Source of the DNA: an uncultured Eubacteriales bacterium
GTDB lineage: Bacteria; Bacillota; Clostridia; Oscillospirales; Oscillospiraceae
NCBI GenBank assembly: GCA_900544945.1
Contig: UQXG01000006.1
Location: 1-33,040, forward strand
Direction: 5' to 3'
DNA length: 33,040 nt
Made by a program: the position numbers and the translations under genes. The notes beneath the pieces were generated by a model. It ran no database searches, was not told where the DNA came from, and was given only the letters and a program-made list of their open reading frames with translations. Numbering within the stretch: position 1 is the first letter of the stretch; each line of letters begins with the position of its first letter. Positions 17,171 to 26,000 of the stretch are shown piece after piece.

Positions 17171-17725
17171 ATGAGCGTGGATTTTAAGGAATACGCAAGA
17201 AGAATGGACAAGACCCTGGAGCACCTGGAGGAGGACTTCGGCGCCGTCCGTGCCGGCCGTGCCAATGCCAAGGTTCTGGATCGGATCACCGTGGAATACT
17301 ATGGCAGTGAAACGGCCCTGAACGGCGTGGCAACCATTTCCACTCCGGATGCCAGAACCCTGGTGATTCAGCCCTGGGATACCAAGCTGCTGAAGGATAT
17401 CCAGAAGGCCATCCAGCTGTCCGATCTGGGCATCAACCCTCAGAACGACGGCAAGGTCATCCGGCTGGTATTCCCCCAGCTGACCGAGGAGCGCCGCAAG
17501 GATCTGGCTAAGCAGGTCAAGAAGTACGCCGAGGATGCCAAGGTCGCCATGCGCAATGTTCGTCGGGATGGTATGGACTATGTGAAGAAGCTGAAGAAGA
17601 ACAGCGAGATCACCGAGGACGACCAGAAGAAGGCGGAGAAGGATCTGCAGGACTTGCTGGACAAGAGCATCAAGCGGGTGGACGCCGCCCTTGCCGCCAA
17701 GGAAAAGGAACTGATGTCCATCTAA
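17171..17725 (+). CDS. frr: Ribosome recycling factor
   Basis: RRF splits post-termination ribosomes together with EF-G. The 184-residue protein is standard length. It shows EDFGAVRAGRANAKVLDRI (N-terminal part of the three-helix bundle), the YGSETALNGVATISTPDART domain-II segment and the terminal helix LTEERRKDLAKQVKKYAEDA with KVAMRNVRRDGMD. AAGGAGGA stands shortly before the ATG, in the 13-base gap after pyrH. The next gene, uppS, is unusually far (about 520 bases) because of a repeat insertion. Confidence 0.97.
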   Translation: MSVDFKEYARRMDKTLEHLEEDFGAVRAGRANAKVLDRITVEYYGSETALNGVATISTPDARTLVIQPWDTKLLKDIQKAIQLSDLGINPQNDGKVIRLVFPQLTEERRKDLAKQVKKYAEDAKVAMRNVRRDGMDYVKKLKKNSEITEDDQKKAEKDLQDLLDKSIKRVDAALAAKEKELMSI

Positions 17726-17739
17726 AATCTCAAAGCTGA

Positions 17740-18239
17740 GTGTGACAAAGCCCCTTTGCACGATCCGAGTACCTGCGTCAAATCCACCCATAGCAAACCG
17801 GAGCATTTTAGAGTAGTTCCGGCGATGCGGCCGGGGGATTCGGAGGAAGCACTGGATAAACTGGCAAGAGCTGTGAGCGAGAGATTTTTCGGCCAATCAA
17901 GGCAGAAAAAGTGGAGAAATACTGGATGTATTTCCCGCTTTTTCTGATGAAGAGTGGACGGAAAAGATCCGCCCACAGCCGCAGACAATTTATTCAGTGC
18001 TTCCTAACGGGGCGGCTTTTCGGCAGCGCCCCTTAAGTCGGCTTCTTATCAATTTTCTTGCCGGGACAAGAAAATTGCCTCCGGAGGAACCGGCACCAAA
18101 AGATTTTGGAAGACGAAAAGCGATAGGAAGCCTATGGCTTGGGGAATACAGGCGTTGCCCTTTTGAGAATTTTCAACACACTGACGCGTTGGGGGTGCCC
18201 TGCACCCCCAACGAACGTATATATCTGTGATAGAAAGAG
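17740..18239. repeat. Repeat-rich intergenic island between frr and uppS
   Basis: This gap holds no convincing gene. From left to right are a 23-bp block (17817-17839) repeated at 27510-27532; a long imperfect hairpin with arms 17882-17922 and 17928-17968 (A/T-rich ATTTTTCGG ... CGGAAAAGAT ends); an 80-bp block (18009-18088) identical to 27540-27619 and itself containing a perfect CAATTTTCTTG / CAAGAAAATTG hairpin (18050-18077); and an 11-bp stem hairpin CGTTGGGGGTG / CACCCCCAACG at 18187-18213. No T-run follows the last hairpin. A short open frame at 17756-17947 lies across the repeats and has no protein-like features. Confidence 0.75.
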
Positions 18240-18248
18240 GTGCTTATT

Positions 18249-18962
18249 TTGGCACTTTCCGATAAGCCCACACCGCCCAGACATATCGCCATCATCATGG
18301 ATGGCAACGGACGCTGGGCGAAAAAGCGGGGTCTGCCCCGCACCGCCGGACACGCCGCGGGCGCGGAGGCCTTCCGGCGAATCGCCAATTACTGCCGCAC
18401 TTTGGGTGTGGAATACCTGACGGTTTACGCCTTTTCCACGGAGAACTGGAAGCGTTCCGCCGAGGAAGTGTCGGGGATTATGAAGCTTCTGCGCCGATAC
18501 CTGGAGGAGGCGCTCCGGGATATGGAGAAAAACCGGGTTCGGTTCTGCTTCTTCGGCGACCTGACCAAGCTCAGTCCTGAGCTGCAAGCTCTGTGTGACC
18601 GGGCGACCCGGCAGAGTGAGGACTACGATGTGCAGGTGAACTTCTGCCTGAACTACGGCGGTCGGGACGAAATCGTCCAGGCGGCTCGGCGGTTTGCCCA
18701 GGATGTGAAGAACGGCATCCGCAAGCCCGAAGAACTCAGCGAGGAGCTGTTGTCCGATTATCTCTACTCGGCGGGAGTTCCCGACCCGGAGCTTATCATT
18801 CGCCCCTCCGGGGAAATGCGCACCAGCAATTTCCTGCTGTGGCAGTCCGCCTATTCCGAGTATGTATTTATGAATGTGCTGTGGCCAGATTTTTCTCCCG
18901 GCGATTTAGACCAGGCCATTGAAGAGTATCACCGGCGCAACCGCCGTTTTGGAGGAGTATAA
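18249..18962 (+). CDS. uppS: Isoprenyl transferase / undecaprenyl diphosphate synthase
   Basis: UppS adds isopentenyl units in cis to farnesyl diphosphate, giving the lipid carrier for cell-wall precursors. The 237-residue protein shows HIAIIMDGNGRWAKKRG (catalytic D18, then GNGRW), the AFSTENWKR substrate segment, NYGGRDEI and the terminal LIIRPSGEMRTSNFLLWQSAYSE. A TTG at 18249 is preferred because AAGAGGTG lies six bases upstream; a GTG at 18240 would overlap that site. The stop is six bases before cdsA. Product chain length is inferred from family and context. Confidence 0.95.
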   Translation: MALSDKPTPPRHIAIIMDGNGRWAKKRGLPRTAGHAAGAEAFRRIANYCRTLGVEYLTVYAFSTENWKRSAEEVSGIMKLLRRYLEEALRDMEKNRVRFCFFGDLTKLSPELQALCDRATRQSEDYDVQVNFCLNYGGRDEIVQAARRFAQDVKNGIRKPEELSEELLSDYLYSAGVPDPELIIRPSGEMRTSNFLLWQSAYSEYVFMNVLWPDFSPGDLDQAIEEYHRRNRRFGGV

Positions 18963-18968
18963 AGACAT

Positions 18969-19784
18969 ATGAAAACCCGTGTCATTTCGGCGGCGGTGCT
19001 GGTACCGATTCTGTTTTTGATTGTTCTGGTGGCTCCGGTCAGTGCGGCGGCGGCAATTCTGGGTATGCTGCTCGCCATCGCCGCCTATGAGCTGCTGTAC
19101 CGGACGGGACTTGTGAAGCAGCCCCGGCTTGTGATTTATTCCTCTGTCATGGCCTTTGCCATTTCCATGTGGAGCTATTTTGAGGCGGCACGAGCCTATT
19201 TTGTGCTGCTGCTCATGGCCTTCTTCATGCTGATGCTGGCGGAAATGATGCGCGATCACATTAAGGTGCGCTTTGAAACCGTGAGCATGTGCTTTGTGGG
19301 CGGCGTGATGATTCCTTATTTTCTGACGGCGCTGATTCGGATTCTGACCATGAATGTGGGAAGATATGTGATTCTGATTCCCTTTATTGTGGCATTCATG
19401 AACGATGCCGGCGCGTATTTCATCGGCCTGCGCTTTGGTAAGCACAAGCTGGCTCCGGTGGTCAGCCCCAATAAGACCATTGAGGGGGTCTTCGGCGGCC
19501 TGGGCGGAGCCATGCTGGGTATGCTGATTTATGCGCTGATTCTGGACTTTTTCCTGAAATTTGAAGTCAATTACCTGATTGCCCTGCTGTATGGCCTGTT
19601 GGGCTCTGCCGTGGGCACCTTCGGCGATTTGTGCTTTTCCATTATCAAACGGCAGACCGGTATCAAGGATTACGGCAATCTGATTCCCGGTCACGGCGGC
19701 GTGCTGGATCGGTTTGATTCCCTGTCCATGGTGGCGCCCCTCATGGAGGCACTGCTGCTGCTTCTGCCTCTGGTGAAGATGTAA
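18969..19784 (+). CDS. cdsA: Phosphatidate cytidylyltransferase
   Basis: CdsA makes CDP-diacylglycerol from phosphatidic acid and CTP, the entry to phospholipid synthesis. This is a 271-residue membrane enzyme with about eight hydrophobic segments. The CDP-alcohol transfer signature lies at the end: GDLCFSIIKRQTGIKDYGN then LIPGHGGVLDRFDS, with the conserved acidic residues present. The mid-protein motif FMNDAGAYFIGLRFGKHKLAP and SPNKTIEG also match. It is in the middle of the uppS-cdsA-dxr block, with small gaps of 6 and 10 bases. Confidence 0.96.
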   Translation: MKTRVISAAVLVPILFLIVLVAPVSAAAAILGMLLAIAAYELLYRTGLVKQPRLVIYSSVMAFAISMWSYFEAARAYFVLLLMAFFMLMLAEMMRDHIKVRFETVSMCFVGGVMIPYFLTALIRILTMNVGRYVILIPFIVAFMNDAGAYFIGLRFGKHKLAPVVSPNKTIEGVFGGLGGAMLGMLIYALILDFFLKFEVNYLIALLYGLLGSAVGTFGDLCFSIIKRQTGIKDYGNLIPGHGGVLDRFDSLSMVAPLMEALLLLLPLVKM

Positions 19785-19794
19785 GGAGACGGAT

Positions 19795-20949
19795 ATGGTC
19801 AAATGTGTCAGTATTCTCGGTTCCACCGGTTCCATCGGACGGCAGAGCCTGGATATTATCAGCCGCCTGCCCGGACTGCGGGTGGCGGCCCTTACCGCGG
19901 GCACCAGCGTAGAGCGAATGGCCGAACAGTGCCGCGCTTTCCGACCCGCCCTTGCGGTCATGGCTACGGAGGAAGCGGCAAAAGAGCTGCAAGCCAGGAT
20001 TGAAGACCTTCCCATCCGGGTAAACTGGGGACAGGAGGGCCTGCTGGAAGCGGCCTCTTTGCCGGAAGCGGACTGCGTCATCACCGCCGTGGTGGGCATG
20101 GTAGGGCTGAAGCCTACCCTTGCCGCCATCCGGGCGGGCAAGCGCATCGGTCTTGCCAACAAGGAGACGCTGGTCTGCGCCGGAGAGTTGGTCATGGCGG
20201 AGGCGGAAAAATATCACGCGGAAATTGTTCCCGTGGATTCCGAGCATTCGGCCATTTTCCAGTGTCTCATGGGCTGCCATGACAAAAAGGAAATCAAGCG
20301 GCTGATTCTCACCTGCTCCGGGGGCCCCTTCTTCGGCATGACCCGGGAGCAGCTCCATTCCGTTACCAAAGCGGATGCCCTGAAGCATCCCAACTGGAAA
20401 ATGGGGGCAAAAATCACCATCGACTGCGCAACCCTTATGAACAAGGGACTGGAGGTCATCGAGGCCATGCGGCTGTACCGGGTGCCCCTGGAGCAGGTGG
20501 ATGTGGTGATTCACCGGCAGAGCGTGGTGCATTCCATGGTGGAATTCACCGACGGGGCTGTTATGGCCCAGATGGGCACTCCGGATATGCGTCTTCCCAT
20601 TCAGCTGGCTCTGACCTATCCGGAGCGGATTCCCTCTCCGGTGGAACCGCTGGATCTTCTCACCTGCGGCAGCCTGACCTTCCAGAAGCCGGACATGGAG
20701 AATTTTCCCTGCCTTCGGCTGGCTCGGGACTGCGCCAGGCTGGGGGGCACCGCCTGTCCTGCCATGAACGGCGCCAACGAGGAGGCGGTTGCCATGTTCC
20801 TCCGGGATGAGATCGGTTTTTATGACATCTACCGGCTGGTATCCCAGGCAGTGGAGAAAACCCCCTTCCTGGAAAATCCCACTCTGGAAGAAATTCTGGA
20901 GGCAGACCGGCTGGCTCGGGATGTTGTGCGTACCCTTTCCCAAAACTAA
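19795..20949 (+). CDS. dxr: 1-deoxy-D-xylulose 5-phosphate reductoisomerase
   Basis: Dxr catalyses the NADPH-dependent step from DXP to MEP in the non-mevalonate isoprenoid pathway. The 384-residue protein starts with the nucleotide-binding motif ILGSTGSIGRQSLDI (G9-G15). It contains LANKETLVCAGELV, VPVDSEHSAIFQCL with the metal-binding D/E and the flexible loop region HRQSVVHSMVEF, and ends with a helical C-terminal domain. Length is normal. It works in the same pathway as ispG downstream and feeds uppS upstream. The stop is 12 bases before rseP. Confidence 0.97.
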   Translation: MVKCVSILGSTGSIGRQSLDIISRLPGLRVAALTAGTSVERMAEQCRAFRPALAVMATEEAAKELQARIEDLPIRVNWGQEGLLEAASLPEADCVITAVVGMVGLKPTLAAIRAGKRIGLANKETLVCAGELVMAEAEKYHAEIVPVDSEHSAIFQCLMGCHDKKEIKRLILTCSGGPFFGMTREQLHSVTKADALKHPNWKMGAKITIDCATLMNKGLEVIEAMRLYRVPLEQVDVVIHRQSVVHSMVEFTDGAVMAQMGTPDMRLPIQLALTYPERIPSPVEPLDLLTCGSLTFQKPDMENFPCLRLARDCARLGGTACPAMNGANEEAVAMFLRDEIGFYDIYRLVSQAVEKTPFLENPTLEEILEADRLARDVVRTLSQN

Positions 20950-20961
20950 GCGAGGCAATCT

Positions 20962-22023
20962 ATGAGCGTTCTTTTTGCGATTCTCCTGTTCAGTATGCTG
21001 ATTTTTGTCCATGAGCTGGGGCATTTCCTGACAGCCAAGCTGTCCGGCGTCCAGGTGAACGAGTTTTCTATGTTCATGGGCCCGACTCTGTGGTCGAAAA
21101 AAATCGGCGAAACCCTGTATTCGATTCGTCTGATTCCCATCGGCGGCTATTGCGCCATGGAGGGTGATGACGAGGACAGCGATAACCCCCGTTCCTTCGG
21201 CCGTGCGGCCTGGTGGAAGCGGATTCTCATTTTAGCGGCCGGGGCTGCCATGAATTTCCTTGTGGGCGTGCTGCTGATGGTCATCATCTATCTGCCGGCC
21301 AAGCAGGCGGTAGTGCCGGTGATCAGCGGCTTTGAAAGCTTTTCCACCGTCAATGGAGCGGATGGCCTTCAGGTGGGGGACAAAATCCTGGAGCTGGACG
21401 GGGAGAAAATCTATGTCCAGTCCGATTTTTCCATGCTGCTGAGGCTGAATCCCGGGGAAATCCACGATCTGGTGGTTCTGCGGGACGGCCAGAAGGTGGC
21501 GCTGAAGGACTTCCGGATGGAAACCCATACCGTCACCGACGACAGCGGAGTTACCCGGCAGCTTTACGGCATGAACTTCACGGTGGAATCCCTGAACCTA
21601 CCCGGAAAGCTGCAATACGCCTGGAATCAGAGCCTGGATACCGTCCGGCTTGTCCGGCTGAGCCTGCAAATGCTCCTTTCCGGCAAGGCGGGCATTGGGG
21701 ATATGACCGGCCCTGTGGGCATCGTTCAGCAGATGGCGGTGGTGGCGGATGAGTCCGCCTCCCGGCTGGATGCCCTGATGAATATGCTGTATTTCGGCGG
21801 CTTTATTGCCATCAACCTGGCGGTGATGAACCTGCTGCCCATTCCGGCTCTGGACGGGGGACGAATCGTGGGTGTGGTCATTACCACCGCCGTGGAGGCC
21901 GTCACCCGGAAGAAAATCAACCCCAAGTACGAGGGCTACCTCCACGGCGCAGGCATGATTCTGCTCATGGCGCTGATGGCGGTTATCATGTTCAAGGATA
22001 TTTTCATGTTATTCAGAGGATAA
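20962..22023 (+). CDS. rseP: RseP-type site-2 zinc metalloprotease with PDZ domain
   Basis: An intramembrane protease of the RseP/RasP type, which cleaves anti-sigma factors and signal peptide remnants within the membrane. In the 353-residue protein HELGH (17-21) lies in the first helix, a PDZ-like domain spans roughly 110-190 (GLQVGDKILELDGEKIYV), and the C-terminal metal-ligand helix reads MNLLPIPALDGGRI. The MGPTLWSKK segment also fits. The order cdsA-dxr-rseP is conserved in Firmicutes. The gap to ispG is four bases. The anti-sigma substrate is not in the window. Confidence 0.95.
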   Translation: MSVLFAILLFSMLIFVHELGHFLTAKLSGVQVNEFSMFMGPTLWSKKIGETLYSIRLIPIGGYCAMEGDDEDSDNPRSFGRAAWWKRILILAAGAAMNFLVGVLLMVIIYLPAKQAVVPVISGFESFSTVNGADGLQVGDKILELDGEKIYVQSDFSMLLRLNPGEIHDLVVLRDGQKVALKDFRMETHTVTDDSGVTRQLYGMNFTVESLNLPGKLQYAWNQSLDTVRLVRLSLQMLLSGKAGIGDMTGPVGIVQQMAVVADESASRLDALMNMLYFGGFIAINLAVMNLLPIPALDGGRIVGVVITTAVEAVTRKKINPKYEGYLHGAGMILLMALMAVIMFKDIFMLFRG

Positions 22024-22027
22024 TGCT

Positions 22028-23065
22028 ATGACAAGACAGATTTTAGTCGGCGGTGTGCCCATCGGCGGCGGTGCCCCGGTGGTCATCCAGTCCATGCTCA
22101 ACACAAAAACCACGGATGTGGAGGGAAGCCTCCGGCAGATTCGCGCTCTGGCGGCGGCAGGCTGCCAGGTTGCCCGGCTGGCAGTGCCAAATCGGGAGGC
22201 TGCCAGAGGCTTTGCGGAGATCTGCAAGGAAAGCCCCCTGCCTCTGGTTGCGGACATTCACTTTGACTATCAGCTGGCCATCGCCGCCGCCGAGGGCGGC
22301 GCCAGCAAAATCCGCATCAACCCCGGCAACATCGGCGGGGAGGATCGGGTGAAGGCGGTGGTGGAGGTGTGCAAGGACAAGCACATCCCCATCCGCATCG
22401 GTGTCAACGGCGGCAGTCTGGATAAACGGCTGCTGGAAAAGTACGGCCATCCTACGGCGGAGGCTCTGGTGGAAAGCGCCTTCGAGCACCTGGAGCTGCT
22501 GGAAAAGCAGGGTTTCTATGACACCTGCGTGTCCATGAAGTCCTCCACCGTGCCCACCATGGTGGCGGCGGCTCGGCTGTTCCGCAGCAAATGCGATTAC
22601 CCGCTGCACATCGGCGTAACGGAGACGGGGCCTGTGAAGCAGGGGCTCATCAAGTCTGCCATGGGCATCGGCGCGCTGCTGCTGGACGGCATCGGCGACA
22701 CCATCCGGGTGAGCCTGACCGACGACCCGGTGCAGGAGGTCTACGCCGCCAAGGATATCCTCAAGGCGGCGGGGCTGCGCAAGGAGGGCGTGAACATCGT
22801 TTCCTGTCCTACCTGCGGCAGAACCCGTATCGATCTGATCGGTCTTGTGAACCGGGTGGACGAGGCTCTGCGGGACTGCAAAAAGCCCATCACCGTGGCG
22901 GTCATGGGCTGCGTGGTCAACGGCCCCGGGGAAGCCCGGGAAGCGGACATCGGCATTGCCGGCGGAGACGGCTGGGGGATGCTCTTCGAGCATGGACAGC
23001 AGGTGGAAAAGCTTCCCTATGAGGAGCTGCTGCCCGCCCTGCTCAGGCGCATCGAAGCAATGTAA
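22028..23065 (+). CDS. ispG: 4-hydroxy-3-methylbut-2-enyl diphosphate synthase (flavodoxin)
   Basis: IspG (GcpE) is the [4Fe-4S] enzyme that makes HMBPP, the next-to-last step of the MEP pathway. The 345-residue protein has a TIM-barrel half (VVIQSMLNTKT, PLVADIHFDYQLA, RINPGNIGG) and the C-terminal cluster domain with SCPTCGRTRIDL near 260 and VMGCVVNGPGEAREADIG near 295. The three Cys and the Glu ligand (NGPGE) are present. It is the direct-fused bacterial form without the extra domain of plants. It overlaps neither neighbour but sits tightly after rseP and just before polC. Confidence 0.97.
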   Translation: MTRQILVGGVPIGGGAPVVIQSMLNTKTTDVEGSLRQIRALAAAGCQVARLAVPNREAARGFAEICKESPLPLVADIHFDYQLAIAAAEGGASKIRINPGNIGGEDRVKAVVEVCKDKHIPIRIGVNGGSLDKRLLEKYGHPTAEALVESAFEHLELLEKQGFYDTCVSMKSSTVPTMVAAARLFRSKCDYPLHIGVTETGPVKQGLIKSAMGIGALLLDGIGDTIRVSLTDDPVQEVYAAKDILKAAGLRKEGVNIVSCPTCGRTRIDLIGLVNRVDEALRDCKKPITVAVMGCVVNGPGEAREADIGIAGGDGWGMLFEHGQQVEKLPYEELLPALLRRIEAM

Positions 23066-23076
23066 TTTGTTGATTT

Positions 23077-26000
23077 ATGGAACAAAAGGTTTACTTATTT
23101 CAAATGTTTCCGGATTATGAGCCGCCTGAGGCACTGATGCCAGTGCTTTCTCAGGCGGCTATCGCCGCTGCGGACATTTCCGCCGAGGAGCGGAGCGTTC
23201 ATGTGGTGCTCCATTCGGAAAGCTATATTCCCCAGCGGCTCCTTGACCAGGCGGCCAAGGAAATTTCCGGGCTCTACGGCCTGCGCCGGATGAACCTGAC
23301 GGCCACCCATCCGGCCTCGGAATTGCAGAAAATCGAGCCGGAGGAGCTGCGGGACCTGTTTGTCATGCACGATTCCATGGCGCGAGGCTCCCTTGCCGGG
23401 GCAAAATGGGAATGGTCAGGGGAGAGCCTGACCATCCGTCTGGCTGCCAACGGCAAGGCGGCGCTGATGGAGCATGTCCCGGCGGTGCAGCAGAATCTCC
23501 GGGAGCGGTTTGCCGCACCGGTGACCATTGCCATTGAAACCGGTAACGAGTTGGAGGGCAAGGCTCTCATTGACGCCATGCAGACCCTCCGGGAGGAGAC
23601 CATCCGCAAAATGCCTGCCGCCATGGCCTGCCCGGAAAAGCGGGAGGAAAAGGCGCAGACCCAGAGCGAGGCCTTCTACGGAAAGCCCTTCCGGGGAAAC
23701 GCCGTGCCCATGAAGGATCTGACCATGGACATGGGCACGGTGATCGTGGAGGGTCGGGTCTTCAACGTGGAGCACAAGGAGCTGAAAAAACGCAACGCCT
23801 ATGTGGTGAAATTCGACATGACGGACAACACCAACTCCGTGCGCATCAGCCGCTTCATGGAGGCGAACGAGGCCAAGCCCATTCTGGAAAACGTGGCGGT
23901 AGGCGCGGTGCTTCGGGTGCAGGGTCGGCTGATCGAGGATCGGTTCGAGAACGAAATGGTGCTCAAGCCCTATGCCATGCAGCCCGGCTCCATGCCCAAG
24001 CGGCAGGACAAGGCGGTGGGGGGCAAGCGGGTGGAGCTCCACCTGCATACCACCATGTCCAATATGGACGCTCTGACCCCAACGGACGCTGCCATCAAGC
24101 AGGCGGCAGCCTGGGGACACCGAGCCATTGCCATCACCGACCACGGTTGCTGCCAGTCCTTCACCGACGCCTTGCACTGCGTGGAGGGGAAAAAGCCGCC
24201 GAAGGTGGCGGGCACGGACGAGACGATCAAAATCCTCTACGGCTGTGAAGGATATTATGTCAACGACGTGGACGACCGAATCGTGGTGCACGGTGACCAG
24301 GACATGGATTTCCACCAGGAATTCGTGGCCTTCGATCTGGAAACCACCGGCCTTTCTTCCCGGGACGACCGGATCATTGAGATCGGCGCGGTGATTTTGA
24401 AGGACGGCCAGGAAATCGACCGGTTCCAGACCTTCGTGGACCCGGAGCGGCAGCTGGAACGGAAAATCGTGGAGCTGACGGGTATCACTGATGAAATGCT
24501 CCAGGGCGCCCCGAAAATTCAGGAAATTCTCCCCAAATTCCTGGAATTCGTGGGAGATCGGGTGCTGGTTGCCCACAATTCCGACTTCGACACCGGCTTC
24601 ATCCGGGCGGAATGCCAGCGGCAGGGTTTGCCTTACCGCTACACCGCCGCGGACACCCTGATTCTGTCCCAGAACCTGTTGCAGCACCTGAGCAAATTCA
24701 AGCTGGATATCGTGTCCAACGCCCTGAACCTGCCGGACTTCAATCACCACCGGGCAGGGGACGACGCCATGACCTGCGGCCTCATCATGACGAAGCTCAT
24801 GGCAATGCTGGAGGAAGAGCACGATATCCACACTCTGCAAACCATCAATCCCGCTATGGTGAAGCTGCGCTCCGGCGGCCGGATCACCGACCGGCAGGCT
24901 CGACATATCATCCTCTTTGCCAAGAATCAGGTGGGTCTGCGGAACCTGTATCACCTGATCTCCAATTCCAATCTGAAGCACTTCCGCCGGGTGCCCCGGA
25001 TTCCCAAGTCGGAGCTTCTGGAAATGCGGGAGGGGCTGATTATCGGCTCTGCCTGTGAAGCCGGCGAATTGTTCCAGGCCATTCTCGACCGGAAGAGCCA
25101 CGATGAACTCAAGCGCATCGCCTCCTTCTACGATTTCCTGGAGGTGCAGCCCCTGGCCAACAACCGGTTCATGCTGGATAACGAAAAGTATGAGGCGAAA
25201 ACCGACGAGGATCTTCAGGCCTATAACCGGAAAATCGTCCAATTGGGCGAGGAACTGGGGAAAATGGTGGTGGCCACCGGCGACGTCCACTTCCTGAATC
25301 CGGAGGACGAGGTATTCCGGCATATTTTGCTGGCTACCAAGGGCTTTGCCGACGCGGACAAGCCCATGCCCCTGTACTTCCGCACCACCGATGATATGCT
25401 GGCGGAATTCTCCTATCTGGGGGAGGAAAAGGCCTACGAGATTGTGGTGGAGAACCCCAACAAAATCGCCGACATGTGTGAGACCATGCGGCCTGTGCCC
25501 CACAACCTGTTCGCCCCGAAAATCGAGAACTCCGTGGAGGATCTGAAAAGTCTGGTTTACGGAAAGTTCCGTCGGCTTTACGGAGACAATCCGCCGGAGG
25601 TTTTCGCCAAGCGTGTGGAGACGGAGCTCCACGACATCATCTCCTGTCACTACGACGTGATTTACATGTCCGCCCAGAAGCTGGTGCAGAACTCTCTGGA
25701 AAACGGCTATCTGGTTGGCTCCCGAGGTTCCGTTGGTTCCTCCATCGTGGCCTACATGTCCGGCATCACCGAGGTCAACTCCTTCCAGCCCCACTACCGC
25801 TGCCCGAATCCGGAATGCAAGTATACGGAGCTGAAGGTGCCTGAGGGCTTCAACTGCGGTGCCGACCTTCCGGACGCAGTGTGCCCGAAATGCGGCGCGA
25901 AAATGGAGAAGGACGGCTTCAACATCCCCTTCGAGACCTTCCTGGGCTTCGGCGGCGACAAGGTGCCGGATATTGACCTGAACTTCTCCGGCGAGTACCA

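Noticed and set aside
17756..17947. Small open reading frame in the frr-uppS gap
   Set aside because: It lies over repeat blocks and the long hairpin and has no ribosome binding site or protein-like pattern.
18187..18213. Strong hairpin before uppS as a terminator
   Set aside because: No T-run follows (AACGAACGTATATA), and the operon would otherwise lack a promoter for uppS; kept as part of the repeat island.
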